Below the pieces are notes generated by a model. It made no database searches. It worked only from the letters and a program-made list of their open reading frames with translations, and was not told the DNA's origin. From positions 1-9,996 of the forward strand of contig QIFJ01000113.1 of NCBI GenBank assembly GCA_003229755.1: DNA of 9,996 bases, written 5' to 3'. Shown piece by piece: positions 1 through 4,385 of the stretch (positions are counted from its first letter, which is position 1; the number at the start of each line of letters is the position of its first letter). The translations under genes and the position numbers were made by a program. This DNA comes from Pseudomonadota bacterium (GTDB lineage Bacteria > BMS3Abin14).

Positions 1-1
1 A

Positions 2-244
2 ACAGATATCGTTACCAGGGTAAACGGTGAGATCAGGCAGGATGCGGCTGTATCATCCATGATCTTCTCATCGGCCTTCCTGGTATCCTATATCAGTCAG
101 GCAATGACCCTTGAGCCTGGAGATGTTATCGCGACCGGCACCCCGGCCGGCGTAGGGCCTCTTGCCGAAGGTGATGAGGTCAGCATCCGGGTAGGCGGTC
201 TTGGGGTTCTTGCGAACCCGGTAAGGAGTGAGCAGGACAGATGA
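2..244 (+). CDS. Fumarylacetoacetate hydrolase (FAH) family protein, C-terminal part only
   Basis: The gene enters from the left edge already in frame, so only the last 80 residues are visible. They carry the C-terminal FAH-fold signature: an LEPGDVIATGTPAGVG motif followed by a GDEVSIRVGGLGVLANPV strand, which in this family ends the beta-roll holding the metal and substrate site. FAH-family enzymes cleave or decarboxylate acylpyruvates and 2-oxo-3-deoxy sugar acids; which reaction applies here cannot be told from the tail. The stop codon overlaps the next start (ATGA, 241-244), so the gene is translationally coupled to the PdxA-type gene. This pairing suggests a shared catabolic route for a small hydroxy- or oxo-acid. 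An ATG at 59 is internal to the domain and is not the true start. Family assignment is firm; substrate is unknown. Confidence 0.88.
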   Translation, partial: TDIVTRVNGEIRQDAAVSSMIFSSAFLVSYISQAMTLEPGDVIATGTPAGVGPLAEGDEVSIRVGGLGVLANPVRSEQDR

Positions 245-1242
245 GCGGCAGGTCAGCTTTACCCATAGCTCTTACAATGGGTGATCCGGCAGGGATCGGC
301 TCCGAGATCATAGCTCTTGCCATGGAAAAGGAGGAACTGAGGCAGCGCTGTATTGTGGTGGGTGATGTGGAGCGTCTGAGGACGGGGGCGAGAAAGGCCG
401 GAAGCCCCGTAAAGTTCAGACGGATAAAAAATCCAGCCGAAGCCGGTAAATATGACGGGAAGATACCTGTTGTAGATCTTAAGGTGGTTCCGAAGAATCT
501 CGCCTTTGGAGTCCTGAGCATCGAGGGCGGTGAGGCGGCCTTCGTAAGCCTGATAAAGTCCATCGATCTTGCCATGGCAGGGGAAGTAGCCGCTATTGTC
601 ACCGCTCCCATAAACAAGGAATCGCTGCACATGGCTGGACATCCCTATCCCGGCCATACCGAGATCCTGGCAGAGAGGACGGGGGCGCTCGATTATGTGA
701 TGATGCTCGCTGCCGGCAACATGAGGGTTCTGCATGTCACTACCCATATTAGAATGTCGCAGGTACCGGAAGCGATCACCACTGAAAGGATCCTCAGGGT
801 TCTGGAGTTGGGTCAACAGGTGCTAATGGACATGGGTGTAGATGAGCCGAAGTTCGGTGTTGCAGGCTTAAACCCTCACGCCGGGGAGGGGGGTATTTTC
901 GGAGATGAGGAGGAGATGATCATAGCTCCCGCTGTTGATGCGGCGAAAAAAATGGGCATAGGAGCAACTGGACCAGTGCCGCCGGATATAGTCTTCCTGA
1001 GGATGAACAGGGGTCTTTACGACGCTGTAATTGCCATGTATCACGATCAGGGTCACATCCCACTGAAACTGCTGGCCTTTGAGTCCGGAGTGAATGTGAC
1101 GCTGGGGCTGCCTATCATAAGAACATCTGTTGACCACGGAACGGCCTTCGACATTGCCGGGAAGGGGCTCGCGGATCCTGGGAGCATGGTTGAGGCGATT
1201 AATCTGGCCATTTCCCTGTCAGGAGACCAGGAGTCCAGTTGA
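241..1242 (+). CDS. pdxA: PdxA-family 4-phospho-hydroxyacid dehydrogenase (4-hydroxythreonine-4-phosphate dehydrogenase or PdxA2 type)
   Basis: The 333-residue length matches PdxA (about 330 aa). Family motifs are complete: TMGDPAGIGSE (12-22), VTAPINKESL (120-129), GHTE (138-141), NPHAGEGG (211-218), MYHDQGHIPLK (267-277) and a C-terminal TSVDHGTAFDIAGKG stretch. Three histidines, H169, H213 and H268, fall within a few positions of the divalent-metal ligands of E. coli PdxA (H166, H211, H266). The enzyme oxidises a 3-hydroxy acid 4-phosphate with NAD(P)+, followed by decarboxylation, in the cytoplasm. In B6 synthesis the substrate is 4-phosphohydroxy-L-threonine. The PdxA2 branch acts instead on D-threonate or D-erythronate 4-phosphate. 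The FAH-family gene upstream and absence of pdxJ in view favour a catabolic PdxA2-like role, but this is inference. An AAGGAG sits at 223-228, 12 nt before the ATG, which overlaps the upstream stop. Confidence 0.93.
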   Translation: MSGRSALPIALTMGDPAGIGSEIIALAMEKEELRQRCIVVGDVERLRTGARKAGSPVKFRRIKNPAEAGKYDGKIPVVDLKVVPKNLAFGVLSIEGGEAAFVSLIKSIDLAMAGEVAAIVTAPINKESLHMAGHPYPGHTEILAERTGALDYVMMLAAGNMRVLHVTTHIRMSQVPEAITTERILRVLELGQQVLMDMGVDEPKFGVAGLNPHAGEGGIFGDEEEMIIAPAVDAAKKMGIGATGPVPPDIVFLRMNRGLYDAVIAMYHDQGHIPLKLLAFESGVNVTLGLPIIRTSVDHGTAFDIAGKGLADPGSMVEAINLAISLSGDQESS

Positions 1243-1280
1243 GAAACGCTGCAGCCTCATGGGAGGGAAGAACACAGATC

Positions 1281-2540
1281 ATGCGCCAGCTGAAAAATCC
1301 CTGGATACTCTCGAAAATATTGATTTTTCTGTGTGCCATTGTTTTCTCGCTCACATTTCTTGCCGGCGTCATTCATGCCCAGAAGGAAGAGGAGAGAATA
1401 GAGATCGGGGTCGTGCTGCCCCTGTCCGGCTCCAACTCGGTGTTCGGCCGCATCCAGAAAAACTCAATGGTCATGGCGGTTGAAAAGATAAATTCTGAGG
1501 GAGGGATAGACGGTACGCCCCTCTTCCTGGATATAAGAAATTCGGGGGGCAGGATCATGACCGCCAGACTGATAGTAAAAAACTTTATTGAAAAAAGGGG
1601 ATATCCCCTGGTGATGGGAGGATTCAGTTCCAGCATAACCGGGGCTATCGCCGCATATTCTGAGAGAATGGGCGTGCCCTACCTTGCAATAACGGGATCG
1701 GCCGATGCGATCACGCAGCGCGGCAACACTTACGTTTTCAGAATGAATCCGTCTCTTGGTATGTACAATTCCGGGATGGAGGATTTTCTCGGTAACATGG
1801 TCAAACCTGAAAAAATCGCCATCGTGTATGAAAAAAACACCTTCGGACTGGGTAACTCCAGGGCAATTGCCGGGGCAGCTGAGACCTTCGGCTGGCTTGT
1901 TCCGATAGACTATGGCTACGAGGGGGGAAAGCTGAAACTCGAGGAGCTGGTCGGCAAACTGGATGAAGCCCGGCCGGATGTTCTGTATCTGGCCTCTTAT
2001 ATAGGTGATGCTGTCAGGATCCTCAAAGGTCTGGACGACAGAGACCTTGCTTTTGGAATAGTGGCTGGTTCAGTTGAGCTTGCAAGATCCAACTTCCTGT
2101 CGGATTCAGGGTCGGGGGGCGAGAATGCAGTGGCCTCGGTCATTTGGGCTTCGGGTCTCGAATATCCCGGCACGGCTGAATATGTCCAGGAATACAGGGA
2201 AAAGTTCGGCAGTGAGCCTGACTACCATGGCGCGGAGGCCTATGCCGCTGTCCAGGTTGTGGCCGACGTTCTGAACCGAGCTACCTTTTTAGAGCCCCAA
2301 TCCATTACTGAGGCCCTCATCTCAACGGATATCCTGACGGTTTTCGGACCGGTATCCTTCCCATCTAGCGGAAAGTTCACGAACCAGAACGAACCGCCCA
2401 CTTACGTGATCCAGTGGCAGGATGAGAAACCTGTCATAGTGTGGCCCAGGGAGTTTGCCGAGGCTGAGTACATTTTGCCGCCTGTTAGTCCTGAACCTGA
2501 AGAGCAGCCTTCTTCCTCTCCCCTGGTGGGAGAGGATTGA
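1281..2540 (+). CDS. ABC transporter substrate-binding protein, branched-chain amino acid (Leu/Ile/Val) type, periplasmic
   Basis: This 419-residue protein begins with a classical Sec signal peptide: basic MRQLK, a hydrophobic core at about residues 13-31, and a likely cleavage after A33 (VIHA/QK). The mature protein starts with IEIGVVLPLSGSNSVFG, the opening strand of the type I periplasmic binding fold (Peripla_BP_6). The family lobe pattern follows: INSEGGIDG, PLVMGGFSSSITGAIAAYSE, IAIVYEKNTFGLGNSRAI, and GAEAYAAVQVVADVL near the end. There is no lipobox cysteine, so it should be free in the periplasm. The ligand could be an amino acid, amide, or aromatic or aliphatic carboxylate. No LivHMGF permease or ATPase genes follow, so it is an orphan in this window. 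The ATG at 1281 was chosen over a TTG at 1239 because it starts the signal peptide cleanly and has a purine-rich GGGAGGGAAG at 1261-1270. The last 10 or so residues are encoded by a palindromic repeat. Confidence 0.9.
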   Translation: MRQLKNPWILSKILIFLCAIVFSLTFLAGVIHAQKEEERIEIGVVLPLSGSNSVFGRIQKNSMVMAVEKINSEGGIDGTPLFLDIRNSGGRIMTARLIVKNFIEKRGYPLVMGGFSSSITGAIAAYSERMGVPYLAITGSADAITQRGNTYVFRMNPSLGMYNSGMEDFLGNMVKPEKIAIVYEKNTFGLGNSRAIAGAAETFGWLVPIDYGYEGGKLKLEELVGKLDEARPDVLYLASYIGDAVRILKGLDDRDLAFGIVAGSVELARSNFLSDSGSGGENAVASVIWASGLEYPGTAEYVQEYREKFGSEPDYHGAEAYAAVQVVADVLNRATFLEPQSITEALISTDILTVFGPVSFPSSGKFTNQNEPPTYVIQWQDEKPVIVWPREFAEAEYILPPVSPEPEEQPSSSPLVGED

Positions 2541-2570
2541 GGAGAGGGGGATATTGTACCACCCTCCCCT
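2515..2570 (+). repeat. C/G-rich palindromic repeat spanning the binding-protein stop codon
   Basis: An 8-bp perfect stem CCTCTCCC (2515-2522) pairs with GGGAGAGG (2528-2535) over a CTGGT loop. It is followed by a second purine block GGAGAGGGGG (2541-2550) and a pyrimidine block ACCCTCCCCT (2561-2570). Alternating CTCTCCCC and GAGAGGGG blocks of this kind are typical of dispersed intergenic elements in many bacterial genomes (recognised from general experience, not searched). It runs from inside the binding-protein gene across its stop. There is no T-run, so a Rho-independent terminator is not supported, but it could stabilise the 3' end of the upstream message. Confidence 0.6.
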
Positions 2571-2599
2571 TGGATGATCCAATTCTCTAATGCTCTAAT
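2570..2599 (+). promoter_or_regulatory. Weak candidate sigma70-like promoter for larA
   Basis: TTGGAT (2570-2575) and TCTAAT (2594-2599) are 18 bp apart. The -10-like box matches the consensus at 5 of 6 positions, the -35-like box at only 3 of 6. A second TCTAAT lies at 2586-2591, as part of an 8-bp near-tandem repeat. The site lies in the 96-nt gap before larA, which would allow larA to be expressed separately from the binding-protein gene. Low confidence. Confidence 0.22.
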
Positions 2600-2636
2600 T
2601 TCGAATGATCAACTCCAAACAACATGGAACTCGATT

Positions 2637-3932
2637 ATGTCTAAAACGCTCCAAGGTACAATCGAAATCCCTTACGGAAGAACCAAACTTAGAGTTCCAG
2701 AGTGGGTTCCTGATGCAGAGGACATACTTATGCCGGGTCCCTTCGATGATACGGAGCCGGAAGTCATCCTCAACGATGCACTGGATAACCCCATCGATTC
2801 ACAACCGGTGGAAGAGATGTTCAGTCCCGGGGACAGGCTTTTGTGTGTTATCCCCGACATGACCAGGAGAGCGGCCGTTTCATCTTATCTGCCCCTTTTG
2901 CTGAAACGACTCGAGGAGGCGGGTCACCTGCCTCAGGACATTAATATATTGGTAGGCCTCGGCATTCACAGGCCCATGAAAGTAGAGGAATTAGCCGAAC
3001 ATGTGGGCCAGTGGGTAAAGGATAGATATTCGGTAATAAACCACGATCCGGATAATGCAGATGAACTGAGTTACATTGGCGACACACCGGGAGGAATACC
3101 TGTCAGTGTGAATAGCATGGCGGTCCGGGCTGACGGGATAATACTCACCGGCGGTGTCACTTATCATTATTTTGCGGGATATGGCGGGGGTAGAAAGGGC
3201 ATACTTCCGGGGATCGCGTCGAGACAGACCTGCATTGACAACCATAAGCTGGTCGTGAGGTGGAGGAGGGGAGAGCTCAACGGGGAGCTGGGCCCTGGTG
3301 TCCTGATGGGCAATCCGATACACGAACAGATGCTGTGGGCGTGCTCGGTCCTTCCACGTGTATTTTCTCTGAATGTTGTAACAGACCCGGATGGTAGAGT
3401 CTTCCACGCGTCCGCCGGGGAAGTTGCAAGCGCCCATCAAAGGGCATGCAAGGCTCTCGATCGGGCCTTCAGAAAGACTCTGGAAAAAAAAGGAAAGCTG
3501 GTCCTTGCCGGCGCGGGAGGTTGGCCTAAAGACCTTAACTTCGTTCAGGCTCACAAGAGCCTGTATTCAGCCCACAGGGCTGTGGATGAGGAGGGTGTTG
3601 TGATCCTTGCCGCCTCCTGCGATGACGGAGCGGGGCATCCCGACATGATGTCGTGGTTCAGGAAGTGCAAAACAGACGGACAGTGGCTAAGGGCCCTGGA
3701 CAGCAGATACCAGATTAATGGACAGACAGCCTATTCCACCTGGCTCAGGGCAAACAGGACGAAGACCTGCCTTGTAAGCGAACTCTCCCCCGCTGACGTC
3801 CTTGCCATGGGGATGATCCCCTGCGGTGATCTCAAGGAGGCTTTGGGGAAAGCCGAAAAGATCCTGGGCGAACTCCCTGGACCGGTTGTAATGCCTGATG
3901 CTGGAGACATCCTGGTGGATGTCTCCAGCTAA
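2637..3932 (+). CDS. larA: LarA-family nickel-pincer 2-hydroxyacid racemase (lactate racemase-like, DUF2088)
   Basis: From the ATG at 2637 the product is 431 aa, the usual LarA length. Catalytic residues known from Lactobacillus plantarum LarA have counterparts: D74 and R77 (DMTR), H111 (GIHRP), H177 (TYHYFAGY), K187 (GGGRKGILPG), H203 (DNHK), and Q304 and K307 (VQAHK). The H177-K187-H203 spacing of 10 and 16 is identical to LarA H174-K184-H200. In that enzyme K184 carries the nickel-pincer nucleotide, H200 binds nickel and H108/H174 move protons. The family racemises or epimerises 2-hydroxyacids (lactate, malate and others); the substrate here is not fixed. Cofactor genes larB, larC and larE are not in the window. 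An in-frame ATG at 2574 would add 21 residues with no family similarity and no ribosome site; the chosen start has GGA 8 nt upstream. glcD/glcF downstream suggest the racemised acid is then oxidised. Confidence 0.9.
   Translation: MSKTLQGTIEIPYGRTKLRVPEWVPDAEDILMPGPFDDTEPEVILNDALDNPIDSQPVEEMFSPGDRLLCVIPDMTRRAAVSSYLPLLLKRLEEAGHLPQDINILVGLGIHRPMKVEELAEHVGQWVKDRYSVINHDPDNADELSYIGDTPGGIPVSVNSMAVRADGIILTGGVTYHYFAGYGGGRKGILPGIASRQTCIDNHKLVVRWRRGELNGELGPGVLMGNPIHEQMLWACSVLPRVFSLNVVTDPDGRVFHASAGEVASAHQRACKALDRAFRKTLEKKGKLVLAGAGGWPKDLNFVQAHKSLYSAHRAVDEEGVVILAASCDDGAGHPDMMSWFRKCKTDGQWLRALDSRYQINGQTAYSTWLRANRTKTCLVSELSPADVLAMGMIPCGDLKEALGKAEKILGELPGPVVMPDAGDILVDVSS
3901..3928 (+). repeat. Perfect 12-bp hairpin covering the last codons of larA
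   Basis: The arm CTGGAGACATCC (3901-3912) is exactly complementary to GGATGTCTCCAG (3917-3928), with a TGGT loop. The hairpin lies inside the coding sequence and ends 2 nt before the TAA stop. No T-run follows, so it is not a canonical intrinsic terminator. A role in 3'-end mRNA stability or in reducing read-through into the long spacer is possible. Confidence 0.7.
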
Positions 3933-3953
3933 TAGTTGTTAGTTGTTGGTTGT
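3933..3953 (+). repeat. Heptamer tandem repeat (TAGTTGT), three units
   Basis: Two exact TAGTTGT units (3933-3939, 3940-3946) are followed by a TGGTTGT unit (3947-3953) and a decayed TAGTCAT. The array begins at the last base block of the larA stop region. The period is 7 bp, as in two other gap arrays in this window. Confidence 0.7.
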
Positions 3954-4026
3954 TAGTCATGCTGATGAAGGCAGGAGTTTGTTTTCAAATAAAGAGATAA
4001 AAGCCTGTAACGCAGGGGGCCGCAGG

Positions 4027-4044
4027 CAGGGCTAGTCAGCCCTG
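4027..4044 (+). repeat. 7-bp perfect hairpin in the larA-malic enzyme spacer
   Basis: CAGGGCT (4027-4033) pairs with AGCCCTG (4038-4044) over the loop AGTC. No T-run follows on either strand, so a terminator is not supported. Confidence 0.5.
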
Positions 4045-4046
4045 AT

Positions 4047-4066
4047 CGCAGAGAACCGCAGAGTAA
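4047..4066 (+). repeat. Two-unit decamer direct repeat (CGCAGAG core)
   Basis: CGCAGAGAAC (4047-4056) is followed directly by CGCAGAGTAA (4057-4066), sharing 8 of 10 positions including the whole CGCAGAG core. Similar CGCAGAGAA runs are common in spacers of several environmental bacterial genomes (general recollection). Confidence 0.5.
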
Positions 4067-4101
4067 AGCTTTGGGTTATGGTTTAGATATATTGATAAAC
4101 T

Positions 4102-4146
4102 GTCATTGCGAGGAGCATCGCCAGGTGCGGAGCGACGAAGCAATCT
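4102..4146. repeat. CATTGCGAG...GAAGCAATC dispersed imperfect palindrome
   Basis: The element starts GTCATTGCGAGGAGC and ends GAGCGACGAAGCAATCT, with ATTGC (4105-4109) inverted as GCAAT (4139-4143). This pattern is recognisable as a short interspersed palindromic element found in spacers of many unrelated bacteria. It has no coding capacity and probably moves by an unknown, non-autonomous route. The middle (CATCGCCAGGTGCG) differs from the commonest form known to me. Confidence 0.65.
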
Positions 4147-4161
4147 TGTGGGTTATTGATT

Positions 4162-4182
4162 TTGGACCTTGGGCCTTGGATA
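4162..4182 (+). repeat. Heptamer tandem repeat (TTGGACC), three units
   Basis: TTGGACC (4162-4168), TTGGGCC (4169-4175) and TTGGATA (4176-4182) form a degenerate 7-bp tandem; a related CTTGGGACC occurs about 35 nt further on. It has the same 7-bp period as the arrays at 3933 and 6964 but a different unit. Confidence 0.6.
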
Positions 4183-4188
4183 TTTGAT

Positions 4189-4194
4189 TATAAT
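4189..4194 (+). promoter_or_regulatory. Isolated TATAAT box, weak promoter candidate for the malic enzyme gene
   Basis: A perfect TATAAT lies in an A/T-rich stretch about 190 nt before the malic enzyme start. No good -35 box is found at 16-18 bp upstream, where the sequence is the TTGGACC repeat. If used, it would give a long 5' leader that contains the CCGGCT hairpin. Confidence 0.25.
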
Positions 4195-4226
4195 AACCTG
4201 GGTGGTGGGTCTTGGGACCTGAGTTC

Positions 4227-4241
4227 CCGGCTGCTAGCCGG
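4227..4241 (+). repeat. 6-bp GC-rich hairpin in the malic enzyme leader region
   Basis: CCGGCT (4227-4232) pairs with AGCCGG (4236-4241) over a GCT loop, followed by CACGTGTTG and an A-run. No T-run follows on this strand. It may be structural in a leader RNA, or chance. Confidence 0.35.
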
Positions 4242-4385
4242 CACGTGTTGAAAAAATAAAAGAATAATGCTACTTATCCGCTTTCACTAACCTGATTTCC
4301 GGTGCCTGGCGCCTGCCTGGATCGGTCCAAAACATTCATACAACGTCAGGAAATGATGGATAACAGACAGAGAACAGGACAATAG

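Larger units (their letters stand above)
3933..4385. other. 453-bp spacer between larA and the malic enzyme gene: no gene, many short repeats
   Basis: No reading frame with coding character was found on either strand. The spacer holds, in order, a TAGTTGT heptamer tandem, a 7-bp hairpin, a decamer direct repeat, a CATTGCGAG-type imperfect palindrome, a TTGGACC heptamer tandem, an isolated TATAAT and a CCGGCT hairpin (each listed separately). The last 140 nt before the malic enzyme gene show no clear promoter beyond a weak TTGAAA at 4248-4253. The repeat load suggests the two flanking genes are separate transcription units. Confidence 0.75.

Noticed and set aside
1239..1280. TTG start at 1239 extending the binding protein by 14 residues and overlapping the pdxA stop
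   Set aside because: The added residues precede a well-formed signal peptide beginning MRQLK at 1281, which has its own purine-rich upstream site.
1597..1608. Perfect palindrome GGGGATATCCCC inside the binding-protein gene
   Set aside because: It is short, internal to a conserved coding region, and has no partner site; most likely chance.
2574..2636. ATG at 2574 extending LarA by 21 residues
   Set aside because: The extension has no LarA similarity, no ribosome site, and starts inside the repeat flank; from 2637 the catalytic residues line up with known LarA numbering within 2-3 positions.
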